A DNA stretch of 64,000 bases from Akkermansiaceae bacterium UBA1506 (GCA_002323995.1 DCQY01000101.1:1-64000); one strand, 5' to 3'. Positions 45,402 through 54,490 are shown, numbered from the stretch's first letter. Program-made: numbers and translations. The notes: generated from the letters alone by a model not told the origin.

Positions 45402-45622
45402 AGACCGTTGCCCGATTCGCCACGCTGGCACAGGCTCAAGCAGCGAAGATGAATCTCGGTGCCGCCGGAATTGAGGCATTTATTCCGGATGAAATGAGCG
45501 CAGGGATCGTACCCATGTTCTTTGTGAATAAACCGGGGATTCGGCTTCAGGTTGTCAAAGAGGATGAAAAGAGGGCGAGGTCCATTCTCGAAGAAGGTCT
45601 AGAGTCAGATTTTACCGGCTGA
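45398..45622 (+). CDS. DUF2007-type small protein
   Basis: 74 residues. The N-terminal VARFATLAQAQAAKMNLGAAGIEAFIPDE and the later IRLQVVKEDEKRARSILEE match the DUF2007 (putative signal transducing protein) family, which has a ferredoxin-like beta-alpha-beta shape. The ATG overlaps the preceding stop and has a good GGAGAG nine bases upstream. Members often sit beside membrane proteins; function is unknown. Confidence 0.82.
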   Translation: MKTVARFATLAQAQAAKMNLGAAGIEAFIPDEMSAGIVPMFFVNKPGIRLQVVKEDEKRARSILEEGLESDFTG

Positions 45623-45708
45623 GTGGGGGATGCGCTCGCCAAAGCGATCACATATTATCTAATGAAATCATTTGATGTAAGGCCAGTTATCACTTCACGA
45701 TGTAACCG

Positions 45709-47196
45709 ATGATCACCTTTTTTAGAGGATTCGCTGCTGGAAGTCTTTTTCTTGCCTGTTTTACGGGATCTTCGGTTGCGGATGAAGTCGAGCAAGCCCG
45801 TGCCGAATATCCGGGTAGATTTTCGAGGCCCCCTTCCCAGGGGAAGAACTATAACACTTGGATGGGTGCCAATGGCCCGGATGTGGGAAAGGCAAAAGTT
45901 GACCCGAAACGTCTGCCATCCCGGGTTGATAATTCAACTCGTGAGCAGTTCCCTCCAGTTTATAAACAGAGGTGGGGAACATGTGGCCAGTTCGCAGCGA
46001 TAGGATCTATCTTTACCTATGAGATGAATGTTTTAAACGGGACGGCGGCAGACTCTGATGCAACTCGCTTTCCGGCTCACTTCTCATGGAATATGATGAA
46101 CCGAGCAAAAAATGTGGGATCCGAGGCCTATCACGGATGGGAGGTCGCCAAGCGGGTTGGTATTCCCACTGCTAAAACTTACGGCGGAGTTCGCTTGGAT
46201 CAGATCGGCGTCTGGCCAAACGGCTACCACATATGGCGCGAAGCTATGGAATACAGAGTATCGGGTTATCGTTACTCTCCTGCCAACACCGTAGACCAGT
46301 TAAATGAGGCGCGGGGATGGCTGTTTGATCGAAATCAACATAGGGTAGGAAAAGAAATAATTGGTGGAATTTTTGCGCTAGATGGGCGCATGGGGGAACT
46401 GAAAAAGGTCACTAAAACGATTCCGGAGGAGGAATATTCGGCCGGAGACGACGTTTGGATCCGTTGGGGCCCGAGTGGATATGGACATGGAATCACCTGC
46501 GTCGGATATGATGACCAGGTAGGTTATGACGTGAACGGTGATGGCAAGATTACCAATGACATTGACCTTAATGATGATGGAAAAGTCACTCTCGCTGACT
46601 GGGAGAGGGGTGCTTACATCGTTGTTAATTCATGGGGGAAGAATTGGTCGAAGGATGGAAAAATCTTTCTGCTCTACAGCGCGATGATTGATCCTACGTG
46701 GAAGCGCGGAAACTATTTTGGCCGCGCCGAAGTGACTCGTTACGTTCCACGCAGGACCCTAAGGTTAAAGTTGGCTTGTAGCGATCGGACCGATCTTCGA
46801 GTGAGTATCGGTATCGCCAAGGATAAAGATGCAAGCGTCCCTGAGCATGAATTTTCACCTGAAGCCTTCAATGGTTGGCCTCTCTTTCGCGCGGGAAACG
46901 CGGGGCATGTTCCTATCGCAGGTCCGGGGGACGAAATGCCAATCGAGGTCGGAATTGATCTTACCCCGCTTTTTGAGTATCTGGACGGAGTAAAAGATGG
47001 GGGCGCAAAGTTTTTTCTAAGTATGAGCGGAGCAGGTAGAAGTGAATTCGAGGGAGTCCTGTATGAGTGTGGTATCCGAAATTATGATTATGAGGGTGCC
47101 TTTCTCCATGAAACGAAAGTGAAAGTCGGAGAAGGAGATTTCAGCAAATCGCCTCTTCAAATTTATACCACCGTCGAAAGCCCTGGCCCTAGTTGA
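45709..47196 (+). CDS. Secreted papain-like cysteine peptidase with EF-hand insert
   Basis: 495 residues. Signal peptide (1-24). The catalytic residues of the C1 fold are readable: Gln and Cys92 in QRWGTCGQF, His260 in GYGHGITCVGYD and Asn307 in VVNSWGKNW. Between His and Asn lies an insert with two calcium-loop motifs, DVNGDGKIT and DLNDDGKVTLADW (about 274-297), resembling an EF-hand or dockerin pair. A beta-rich domain follows (about 340-490). The insert suggests calcium-controlled activity or assembly. Such an insertion inside the catalytic domain is uncommon. Confidence 0.88.
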   Translation: MITFFRGFAAGSLFLACFTGSSVADEVEQARAEYPGRFSRPPSQGKNYNTWMGANGPDVGKAKVDPKRLPSRVDNSTREQFPPVYKQRWGTCGQFAAIGSIFTYEMNVLNGTAADSDATRFPAHFSWNMMNRAKNVGSEAYHGWEVAKRVGIPTAKTYGGVRLDQIGVWPNGYHIWREAMEYRVSGYRYSPANTVDQLNEARGWLFDRNQHRVGKEIIGGIFALDGRMGELKKVTKTIPEEEYSAGDDVWIRWGPSGYGHGITCVGYDDQVGYDVNGDGKITNDIDLNDDGKVTLADWERGAYIVVNSWGKNWSKDGKIFLLYSAMIDPTWKRGNYFGRAEVTRYVPRRTLRLKLACSDRTDLRVSIGIAKDKDASVPEHEFSPEAFNGWPLFRAGNAGHVPIAGPGDEMPIEVGIDLTPLFEYLDGVKDGGAKFFLSMSGAGRSEFEGVLYECGIRNYDYEGAFLHETKVKVGEGDFSKSPLQIYTTVESPGPS

Positions 47197-47303
47197 TGCG
47201 AGGAGTTTCGGATAAAAACGTTCTCCTAGAAGTGTAGGGCTAAAATCTCGGGTCCTAATAAACCGTAGATTAGGTTTCTGAAACGACTTTTGATCGTTTA
47301 TTC

Positions 47304-48743
47304 TCAGTAGGGGAGTTCGCGAATGTAGAGATTCTTGAAGAAGAGTTCGCTACCGTGATGCTGAAGTTCGATTTGGTCGGCACGAGGTAGTGGAGTGATA
47401 CGGCTTTTATCCCAGTAATTTTCAAGGACGGTGCGGTCGGCAACAAGTTTGCCGTTAAGCCAGATCGAAACCTGCTCTCCAACCATTCTGATTAGAAAAG
47501 TATTCCACTCGCCTGGCTTCTTGTCCGCGTTAGTTAAGGGGCGATTGCTAGCGCGTCGGTTGTTCCAGAGTCCGCCGGATCCTAGGTTCCTGCCAGTTCG
47601 ATAAGCAGTGACCCACCCTTCGGAATCTGCTGGAATCAACCCGTCCTTTGTGCGGGCATCCCAAGGGTCCCAGATCTGAATTTGCGGAGTTCCACGAAGG
47701 TAGATTCCACTGTCGGCTCCAGGTGGGATTTTCCAGTCGACATAAAACTCGAAATCGCCGTAGTCTTTGCTCGTGCAGAGGCTTTGCCCCTTGCCATCGT
47801 AAGTGAGAACCCCCTCAACGACGCTCCAGTGCTCGAGCATGACCTTGTCTGCGACTGCCTGCGCATCGGAAAGAGCTTTACCCTTCAGTGCGCGACGCTC
47901 ATTTGCGTTTTTGTGAGCGAGGCCTTTCCATCCGTCGAGATCTTTCCCGTTGAAGAGAGCAGTAAAGCCTTTCGGAGGTGTATTGTCAGGATTGTTTTTA
48001 AGGATTGGAGCACTGGGTGCGAAGTCGGCGATACGGATATCTTTGAACTCGACATGATCGTTGTGGCCACAAAATTGAATGTGCCCAGTGCGGCTCGCTA
48101 GTCCTGGATGACTGCGTCCATCGACGGGGGTTAATTTATCGAGATAGGTATCTAGGATGACGGCTCCGTTGAGCACCACTTTGACGTGATCTTCGATGCA
48201 GATCACGGTCTGATCATTCCATTCACCAACTGGATTCAAATAACCTGTCTTGGCAGGAAATACGCCATAAATGGAGCCGTGCACCTGCCAGGGCTTCAGC
48301 CAACTGATCTTCTTTCCATCCCTTGTCTCTAATTGATAGCGCTGGCCACTATCGTCGAGGATCTGGAGTTCCATGCCCGCGTAGGCTGCGTTCTTTCCTG
48401 ACGGAACACGAATTCCAAGACCGTTGTTGCCGCTTTCGGTGAGCTTGAACTGGAACTGGAATGCGAAGTCTGAATACTGTTTCTGGGTCTCAAGAATCTT
48501 CGCGCCTTTCTGGCAGATAAGGACTCCGTCTTCAACGATATATTTCTCAGTGTCTCCCTGCCATCCATCCAAATCTTTACCGTTGAAAAGAGCCTTCCAA
48601 TTCTTCACTGACTCCAATCTCGAAAGGGTGGCTGCTCCGGCCTGTATGTTGCCATCGGGTTTCGCCTTCGTGTCCTGAGCCGAAAGAGGATGGGCCAGTA
48701 AGAAAGAAATCGTTGTCCCGACGAGAGCGAGCTGGAAATTCAT
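47304..48743 (-). CDS. Secreted protein with two DUF1080 domains
   Basis: 479 residues from 48743; an upstream GTG would add 13 residues before the signal peptide and is less likely. A signal peptide (about 1-22) is followed by two copies of the DUF1080 concanavalin-like domain, each opening with ALFNGKDLDGW (about 50 and 255). Domain one has YVVEDGVLICQKG-like strands and GIRVPSG; domain two has GIYLRGTPQIQIWD and WNTFLIRMVGEQVSIWLNGK. DUF1080 members include 3-keto-glycoside hydrolases; tandem copies are known in this phylum. Fits breakdown of oxidised sugars made by Gfo/Idh/MocA enzymes elsewhere in the window. Confidence 0.9.
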   Translation of the reverse strand: MNFQLALVGTTISFLLAHPLSAQDTKAKPDGNIQAGAATLSRLESVKNWKALFNGKDLDGWQGDTEKYIVEDGVLICQKGAKILETQKQYSDFAFQFQFKLTESGNNGLGIRVPSGKNAAYAGMELQILDDSGQRYQLETRDGKKISWLKPWQVHGSIYGVFPAKTGYLNPVGEWNDQTVICIEDHVKVVLNGAVILDTYLDKLTPVDGRSHPGLASRTGHIQFCGHNDHVEFKDIRIADFAPSAPILKNNPDNTPPKGFTALFNGKDLDGWKGLAHKNANERRALKGKALSDAQAVADKVMLEHWSVVEGVLTYDGKGQSLCTSKDYGDFEFYVDWKIPPGADSGIYLRGTPQIQIWDPWDARTKDGLIPADSEGWVTAYRTGRNLGSGGLWNNRRASNRPLTNADKKPGEWNTFLIRMVGEQVSIWLNGKLVADRTVLENYWDKSRITPLPRADQIELQHHGSELFFKNLYIRELPY

Positions 48744-48815
48744 GGAGGTATTGAAGCTAAAGTTAGAGATAAAAACAATCACGTGGTCGCGGTTTCGAGC
48801 AGCTCTCTGTTTGGA

Positions 48816-49040
48816 CTAGTGAAGCGGTGTCATGAGCTCTCCCATGTTCCCATTGCTGCAATGAATGTGCGCTTCGCAGTTTTCTGAAATTGAGCCAGAG
48901 GCAATAGGAAAGAGGGCGTCATCATCATCGACAGAAGCGAGCCGGTTGATAGCGATGATAGCGGTATTCACATCGCTGGCGGAGACCGTTTCGAGGCGAC
49001 CTGGCGAATCAGCCCTTCGCCCTGTATATGAGGAGATCTC
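48816..49040 (-). pseudogene. Possible C-terminal remnant of a lost gene
   Basis: A frame open between two stops reads as believable protein (SASDVNTAIIAINRLASVDD, then an end with CEAHIHCSNGNMGELM) but has no ATG before it. It lies between the HIT gene and the DUF1080 gene, in the same direction as both. The sequence is too short for me to name a family. It could be a truncated gene whose start was lost, or a chance frame. Confidence 0.3.
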
Positions 49041-49061
49041 TTAGGGGTTGGGCCAAGAACG

Positions 49062-49409
49062 TTAGCCTGGTGGCCATTTCATCTGGCGTCCTGAAAGAAG
49101 GTGTAGGTGCAGGTGGGGAACGGCTTCGCCTCCGAGTTTGCCGTTGTTAATCACAAGGCGGAAACCCTCTTCGGTGGAGTTGATGCCAAGTTCATCGGCT
49201 ACCCTTTGAGCAGTGAGTAGCAAATGCCCGAGGAGTGCCTCGTCTTCCGCATTCGCTTCACCGACGCGGGGAATTGGCTTTTTGGGAATGACGAGAATAT
49301 GAGTGGGCGCCTGGGGTGAAATGTCTTGGAATGCTAACACTCTTTCGTCTTCGAAAATTATCTCGGCAGGGATCTCTCGTGCAATGATTTTTTCAAAGAG
49401 TGTCATCAA
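49062..49409 (-). CDS. HIT-family nucleotide hydrolase (HinT type)
   Basis: 115 residues. The histidine triad [11 protein letters not shown] near the C-terminus and the ending MKWPPG are diagnostic of HinT-like purine nucleoside phosphoramidases. The N-terminal [18 protein letters not shown] matches too. Third gene of the nrdR transcript, 21 bases after the 187-residue gene. Substrates of bacterial HinT are adenosine phosphoramidates. Confidence 0.95.
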   Translation of the reverse strand: MMTLFEKIIAREIPAEIIFEDERVLAFQDISPQAPTHILVIPKKPIPRVGEANAEDEALLGHLLLTAQRVADELGINSTEEGFRLVINNGKLGGEAVPHLHLHLLSGRQMKWPPG

Positions 49410-49430
49410 AAAAAAATGGGTCGGGCGCTC

Positions 49431-49994
49431 TTAGGAGGCGACCATGAAGGTCATATCAGGGCTCACGGCAGATGCCTGAGATTTCGCTTGATCAAGGAAG
49501 TCGGTTATTTCTTCATGAAGCGAATCGCATCGCTTGGACCACTTCTTTGTCGCGACGAGTCGTTTCACGCAGGGTTTGATTCCGTGGCATTCAACATGGT
49601 GAACGCCGCCGTGTGTCACAGACACTAGCTGCTCTTGGAGCAGTTGGAAAAAGACAAGTTCGTAACCGGTGCCGGCACGACGGGCTAATTCGTTGAGTGA
49701 GATGCGAACCGGCGGTGGCGTTTTGTCTAAATTTTCGGCGACATCACTGAGCCCAAATTGAGAAAGGGTTTTTTCAATTCGCTCAAAAAATTCTTCGGAA
49801 TCGATGACTGTTCCCTTGTAGTGATTCGAGAGGAAGCGCTCGACTCCGCGGGAGATGTCCTCGGCTAGCCACTCCGGCACATTTGTACCTTGAGTGGCGT
49901 TGGTGAGGGTTTTTGTGATCCAGTCTTTCTGGCATAGGGCAAGGCTGGCATTACCGATACGGATAAACGGCAGCGCTTGGGGGAGTGCGATCAT
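49431..49994 (-). CDS. Protein of unknown function in the nrdR operon
   Basis: 187 residues; I do not recognise the family. The middle (about 42-90: WLAEDISRGVERFLSNHY, SEEFFERIEKTLSQFGLSDVAENL) has the helix pattern of an ATP-cone-like region, and NELARRAGTGYELVFFQLLQEQL looks like another helical segment. Near 130-145 THGGVHHVECHGIKPCVKR has His and Cys that could bind a metal. It follows nrdR by about 68 bases and precedes the HIT gene, so all three are probably cotranscribed. A partner of NrdR in nucleotide metabolism is a guess. Confidence 0.78.
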   Translation of the reverse strand: MIALPQALPFIRIGNASLALCQKDWITKTLTNATQGTNVPEWLAEDISRGVERFLSNHYKGTVIDSEEFFERIEKTLSQFGLSDVAENLDKTPPPVRISLNELARRAGTGYELVFFQLLQEQLVSVTHGGVHHVECHGIKPCVKRLVATKKWSKRCDSLHEEITDFLDQAKSQASAVSPDMTFMVAS

Positions 49995-50062
49995 AGGATG
50001 CTTTATTTATAAGGGAACGATGTGCGGTTTCGGTTAAATCTGTTTGGTTGTCGGCAATGAAC

Positions 50063-50566
50063 TCAATTCTTTTGCCCGGCCTCAAACAAGTCGGGCTGCA
50101 GGACGTTTTCGAGAGGGGAGTTTTCAAGCGATTCAATCACTTCACTGAATTCACCCACGTCTTGAAATTGCCTGTAGACTGAGGCGTAACGAACAAAGGC
50201 GACAGGATCAATTCCTTGGAGCCGAGACATCACCTTTGGTCCGATCATGCGGCTGGGTAATTCCTTATAGTTGTCAGACGCAAGTTCGTTTACGATCTCG
50301 TCGACGGCGGTTTCAAGCATATCCAATGAAACGGGACGCTTTTCGCAGGCCTTAATCAGCCCACTTAGCAGTTTCTCACGCTTAAATGGTTCTCGAGTTC
50401 CATCGCGTTTTACAACAAGAATGTCGCGCCTTTCGATCTGTTCGTAGGTCGTAAAACGATGTCCACACTCGAGGCATTCCCGGCGCCGACGGATGGAAAA
50501 CCCATCCTTCGACAGGCGGGAATCTATGACCTTGTCTTCAAGGCTATCACATTTCACACAGCGCAT
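50063..50566 (-). CDS. nrdR: Transcriptional repressor NrdR
   Basis: Represses ribonucleotide reductase genes when dATP is high. The start at 50566 begins MRCVKCDSLEDKV, the true N-terminus of the zinc ribbon; upstream in-frame codons are not conserved. The four cysteines (C3xxC6 and CLECGH) bind zinc; RRRRECLECGHRFTTYEQI is the family signature. The ATP-cone follows (REPFKREKLLSGLIKACEKRPVS to FVRYASVYRQF). 167 residues, normal. Three copies of a NrdR-box-like sequence lie directly upstream, suggesting autorepression. Confidence 0.96.
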   Translation of the reverse strand: MRCVKCDSLEDKVIDSRLSKDGFSIRRRRECLECGHRFTTYEQIERRDILVVKRDGTREPFKREKLLSGLIKACEKRPVSLDMLETAVDEIVNELASDNYKELPSRMIGPKVMSRLQGIDPVAFVRYASVYRQFQDVGEFSEVIESLENSPLENVLQPDLFEAGQKN

Positions 50567-50607
50567 GAGTCTTATGGGCCGCTCGAGCGGCGAGGGCTGA
50601 CATTGGC

Positions 50608-50692
50608 AACAAGATATAGTGGTGTCAATTCGAAAAAACCACAAGATGTTGTTTTTTTTGCTAATAATCGGCTGTCATCCACAAGATGTTGG
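50608..50692 (-). promoter_or_regulatory. Three candidate NrdR boxes upstream of nrdR
   Basis: ACAAGATATAG (from about 50609), CCACAAGATGTTG (from about 50639) and CCACAAGATGTTG again (from about 50679). The core starts are 32 and 40 bases apart, close to whole turns of the helix, as in known tandem NrdR operators. The core resembles the published NrdR consensus (an ACA...TGT palindrome around an AT-rich centre), although only the first copy is close to symmetric. Confidence 0.6.
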
Positions 50693-50864
50693 GGTGGGTA
50701 ATTAGGGATGCCGGAATATTCGACTTTGCGAGATTTTTTAAGTTTCGCGCCCAGAGCGTTCGACCATGAAGGCTCCGCTCAACCAAACAGGGGGTGCCGG
50801 AGGCTTGAACCTTTTAGCTGAATGAGCGTTTTGATTCCTCTCGTCACTTTCTCACAAGCGGTTG

Positions 50865-52115
50865 TTACGAATCAGTTGTATTTTCAGCCCGGAAGGCATG
50901 GTGGTTGAATTTGGCCGCTCGAAAAGACCGAGCCGCGATGAATGCGGAGAGAAGGACGACGCACGCACTTGAAAAGAACGCTGCTCCGGGTGCAGAAAAC
51001 GGGGCGTGGTCGCTGATGAAGTAGCCGAATATCCCTGCAGCGATGGGCGGACCAAGAAAGCCCGCAGCGCTTTGTAGACTAGTAAGTGACCCTTGCAAGC
51101 CGCCTTGTTCGTCTGCGCCGACGGTGATGGAGACCATTCCCTGAATAGCCGGCACCGACACTCCAGCAAGAGAACCGAAGACAATCACAAGGTAGACCAT
51201 CCATGCCTCGGTCGCGAGCCCGTATCCAACCATCGCGAAAGCCATTACCAGCAGTCCTCCGACAGCGGCATTTCGTTCGCCAACTTTAGGAATAATGATG
51301 CGGGAGAGGCCTCCCTGAACAATCGCTCCTGTAAGCCCTACGAGAGCGAGCGAGAATCCTGTCTCTTTTGATGTCCAATTGTAGCGAAATGAGGTGTAAA
51401 GAACCCAGATGGCAGGATAAATCTGCTGGGCGAAACTGCTAAGAAAGTAGCTGAGCGAAAGGCCGCGAACGAGTGGGTGTTTTCGTAGTTCGAGGAGAGC
51501 TCCAAATGGGTTGGATCTCTTCCAACTGAACGCGCGATGATTCTCCGCTTTGAGTGATTCTGGCAGAATAAAAAGTCCGTAGAGCCAATTGATCAACGTG
51601 AGGATACCGGCGGCATAAAATGGGAAGCGGAGATTGTAATCGCCGAGCCAGCCTCCGAGCCCGGGCCCAAAAATGAAGCCAAGCCCGAAAGCGGCTCCGA
51701 TGATTCCAAAGTTAGCGGCCCGTTTCTGTTTTGGGCTGATGTCCGCTATATAGGCGAACGCTGCAGCGTAGTTGGCCCCAGCAATGCCTGAGATAATACG
51801 TGCCACAAAGAACCACGCCAGAGTGGGTGCCCAAGCCATCAGGAAATAGTCGATGCTAGAGCCAAAAAGTGAAATAAGGATGACGGGACGCCGTCCGAAT
51901 CGGTCAGATAAACTCCCAACGATGGGAGCGAAAACAAACTGCATCAGAGAGTAAACACCGGAAAGGGCACCGAAAACGTAGGCGGCTGAGGCGATTCCGC
52001 CCTGGGTTAGTTCATCAATCAGACGGGGGAGAATGGGGATAATCAAACCGATCCCCAATACATCAAGAAAGAGAGTGACAAAGATAAAAATAAGAGCCGG
52101 TTTCGGGCGAGTCAT
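50865..52115 (-). CDS. MFS efflux transporter, TetA/Bcr-like
   Basis: 416 residues, twelve transmembrane helices. FLDVLGIGLIIPILPRL at helix one and motif A GSLSDRFGRRPVIL after helix two are typical of the DHA1 drug:proton antiporters that include TetA. The antiporter motif C is visible in helix five (GAAFGLGFIFGPGLGG). Close to class TetA proteins in layout, but a chromosomal, unlinked gene in this context need not give resistance. No repressor gene is adjacent. Confidence 0.88.
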   Translation of the reverse strand: MTRPKPALIFIFVTLFLDVLGIGLIIPILPRLIDELTQGGIASAAYVFGALSGVYSLMQFVFAPIVGSLSDRFGRRPVILISLFGSSIDYFLMAWAPTLAWFFVARIISGIAGANYAAAFAYIADISPKQKRAANFGIIGAAFGLGFIFGPGLGGWLGDYNLRFPFYAAGILTLINWLYGLFILPESLKAENHRAFSWKRSNPFGALLELRKHPLVRGLSLSYFLSSFAQQIYPAIWVLYTSFRYNWTSKETGFSLALVGLTGAIVQGGLSRIIIPKVGERNAAVGGLLVMAFAMVGYGLATEAWMVYLVIVFGSLAGVSVPAIQGMVSITVGADEQGGLQGSLTSLQSAAGFLGPPIAAGIFGYFISDHAPFSAPGAAFFSSACVVLLSAFIAARSFRAAKFNHHAFRAENTTDS

Positions 52116-52196
52116 ACACCGCGATGGGCAAGATTTTAGTGGTGTCAGAGTTGTTTCCCCGACCGGATGAGAAGATGTCGAATATTCAGGTGGAAA

Positions 52197-53528
52197 CTAG
52201 TTTGAGTCTTTACTGAGCGGATGCAGTCGATTAGTCAGCGGAAAGTAGGCCGGCTCCCTCGTAATACCTGCCTGCCAAACCCCATGGATCATTTCGAGTG
52301 CTTTCATGGCCCGTTCGCCAGAGCTTTCCGGTTCACGGTCTTCTTCAATTGCCTGAAGAAAATCTTTCACAACCCGGCGGTTCGCTGAGTGCATTCCGGT
52401 GAGTTTTTCGAACATGGGATGATATTCTCCGTCGACTTCGGGCCACTGTTTCCAGGTTTCGAATCGATCAGTCGAAGCGGCGTCACCGCGTTCTTGTAGC
52501 GAGAAGTTAGCAGGGTGGCTGGCAAAGAGGCGCATGGTAGATTTTGCGCCAATAAACTCAATACCCCAAGGTCCCGCGACATCACGGTAACGTTTGTCTG
52601 AGATGAAGGTCACATTAACTCCGGAATCCATTACAAATTCAGCCCGAATTGAGTCACCCAGAAGATGACCCAGGTTCTCTTTCTTGGATTCGTGTGCGTC
52701 TTCGGCAAGGGCAGGTTTGCCTTCCTTCGTGATTCGTGCCGTGCAGTATTGGACGTCACCTCCAAACAAGCGAACGAGGTCAAACAAGTGAGTGCCCAGC
52801 ACTAACATATCTTCACCTCCGACCCGGTCATCCATCTTCCCGTAAACTCGCATTTCGAGAAGTTGGCCAATCAAGTCCGATTGTTCAGCTTGAAAACGCT
52901 TCACGTAGGGGTCGCAACGCATCTGGTGAGCGACCGCAATCTTGAGATTATTTTCGCTGCTGAGCTTTAGAAGTTCGTCGGCCTCTTTGAGAGTCCTAGT
53001 GAAAGGCTTTTCACAATAGACATGAGCGCCGGCAATCAAGGCAGCTTCTACCATACCAAAATGCTGATCTGTCCACCGAGGGGCGACGGCTACGACGTCA
53101 GGCTGTTCATGTTGGAAGAGATCCTGATAGCCCTTGTAGGCCTTGGGTGCACCAGTCTTAGTCTGAGCCCTTTCGAGACCCTTTTCATTTTCATCGGAAA
53201 TAGCGATCAGGCGAACGCCGTCGAGCCGATTGAAAACGACGTCGAGTCCATGACCAAAGCCTCCAGCATTGGTGTGTCCGACGACGGCGGCTTTCAAGCC
53301 TTTCAATTCGACGATTTCGGGCTCTTCTTCGTTGTGAGGTAGTTCAGTTTCTTCAGCTGGAGTTTTCTTCTCTGCCAAGTTGTCGAAAGTATCCGGTTTG
53401 GGATCATCGTCTTCCGGCTTCTCTGGGTCTGGCTCGGCAGCGGCTTTAGCTCCCGGAATCATGCCTGCGGCTGCCATTCCGGCACTGCCGTAGATCACAG
53501 TTCTCCTCGTCAAATCGTCTTCACCCAT
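52197..53528 (-). CDS. Gfo/Idh/MocA oxidoreductase with TAT signal
   Basis: 443 residues from MGEDDLTRRTVIYGSAG, a twin-arginine signal peptide; earlier in-frame Met would spoil it. An acidic, Pro/Glu-rich linker (about 30-75) leads to the Rossmann domain (LKAAVVGHTNAGGFGHGLDVV), YCEKPFTRTLKEADEL (the conserved EKP) and the C-terminal sheet domain. The usual Rossmann glycine motif reads GHTNAGGFG, a loose form. Such exported oxidoreductases act on sugars in the periplasm with tightly bound NAD(P). Substrate unknown. The linker is unusual. Confidence 0.85.
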   Translation of the reverse strand: MGEDDLTRRTVIYGSAGMAAAGMIPGAKAAAEPDPEKPEDDDPKPDTFDNLAEKKTPAEETELPHNEEEPEIVELKGLKAAVVGHTNAGGFGHGLDVVFNRLDGVRLIAISDENEKGLERAQTKTGAPKAYKGYQDLFQHEQPDVVAVAPRWTDQHFGMVEAALIAGAHVYCEKPFTRTLKEADELLKLSSENNLKIAVAHQMRCDPYVKRFQAEQSDLIGQLLEMRVYGKMDDRVGGEDMLVLGTHLFDLVRLFGGDVQYCTARITKEGKPALAEDAHESKKENLGHLLGDSIRAEFVMDSGVNVTFISDKRYRDVAGPWGIEFIGAKSTMRLFASHPANFSLQERGDAASTDRFETWKQWPEVDGEYHPMFEKLTGMHSANRRVVKDFLQAIEEDREPESSGERAMKALEMIHGVWQAGITREPAYFPLTNRLHPLSKDSN

Positions 53529-53773
53529 AAGTAGGATTGATATTAAACCGCTGAGTGCTTTCAGGCAATGCTCAAAAACCATGGCGCCGAAATCGCAGTG
53601 CTTTGAGGCGACGAGCTGGTTTTGGTGAATCGCTTTAGAGGCGTGATTTTACCGAATGCATGGATATGATTAAGTATCTCAATTTTATGGATTGGCGGTC
53701 TTGCGGATTGTATGAGCCGCGATCAAGGCTGTTTCAGACTTTCGTTTTTAGAAGGGAAGCCTGATTATTTTAA

Positions 53774-54490
53774 ATGATGTATCTTCGTATAGGATTCGCT
53801 ACTCTTTGCTTGAGTCTGACATCGCTATGTTTCGGTGAGGGGTTCTATACCCAAAAAGAGCCAACTCGTGATGGAATTGGAAAGGTCTACATGGGCCGTG
53901 AAATTTCCCAAGTGGTTAGTCAGCACGCGATCCGCTGGCTTGAGAGGCCGGATCGAGAGGAGGAAGAGAGGCCCTCGCTGGTCATGGAAAATCTTGAACT
54001 CGAAGCTGATGATGTCGTTGCCGATATCGGGGCGGGTTCAGGTTATTTCACATTCCTAATGGCCCCACTCGTTCCTAAAGGGAAAGTTCTTGCCGTCGAC
54101 ATTCAGCCGGAAATGCTAAAATTCATTGAAGGGAAAAAAAAGCTCAAGAGGCAGCCTAACGTCGATCCGATACTTGGCACGATAGAGGATGTGAATCTTC
54201 CCGAAAACAGCGTTGATCTTGCTATTCTCGTTGATGCGTATCACGAGTTCTCGCATCCGAGAGAAATGGGCGAATCTATTGTCGAGGGTCTGAAGCCCGG
54301 AGGGCGATTGGTGTTGTTGGAATATCGGGGGGAAGATCCTTCTGTTCCCATCAAACCCCTCCATAAAATGACGGTACAACAAGTCCGCCGTGAGATGGAA
54401 GCTATCGGCCTTGAATTCGTTGAAGTTCGTGATTTTCTTCCCATTCAGCATTTTCTTGTTTTCCGGAAACCCGTCCAACCCAATCTATGA
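53774..54490 (+). CDS. Class I methyltransferase with an N-terminal signal peptide
   Basis: 238 residues. The first ~21 residues (LRIGFATLCLSLTSLCFG) form a signal peptide. The rest is a Rossmann methyltransferase: VVADIGAGSGYFTFLMAP (motif I), VLAVDIQPEMLKFIE (II), VDLAILVDAYHEFSHP (IV region) and LKPGGRLVLLEYRG. SAM is not known in the periplasm, so either the segment is a membrane anchor or the enzyme uses another ligand. It overlaps the propeller gene by four bases, suggesting a shared pathway. Confidence 0.85.
   Translation: MMYLRIGFATLCLSLTSLCFGEGFYTQKEPTRDGIGKVYMGREISQVVSQHAIRWLERPDREEEERPSLVMENLELEADDVVADIGAGSGYFTFLMAPLVPKGKVLAVDIQPEMLKFIEGKKKLKRQPNVDPILGTIEDVNLPENSVDLAILVDAYHEFSHPREMGESIVEGLKPGGRLVLLEYRGEDPSVPIKPLHKMTVQQVRREMEAIGLEFVEVRDFLPIQHFLVFRKPVQPNL

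Noticed and set aside
50865..52115. An acquired tetracycline-resistance gene
   Set aside because: No mobile-element context, no tetR partner and ordinary base composition; a housekeeping efflux pump is more likely.
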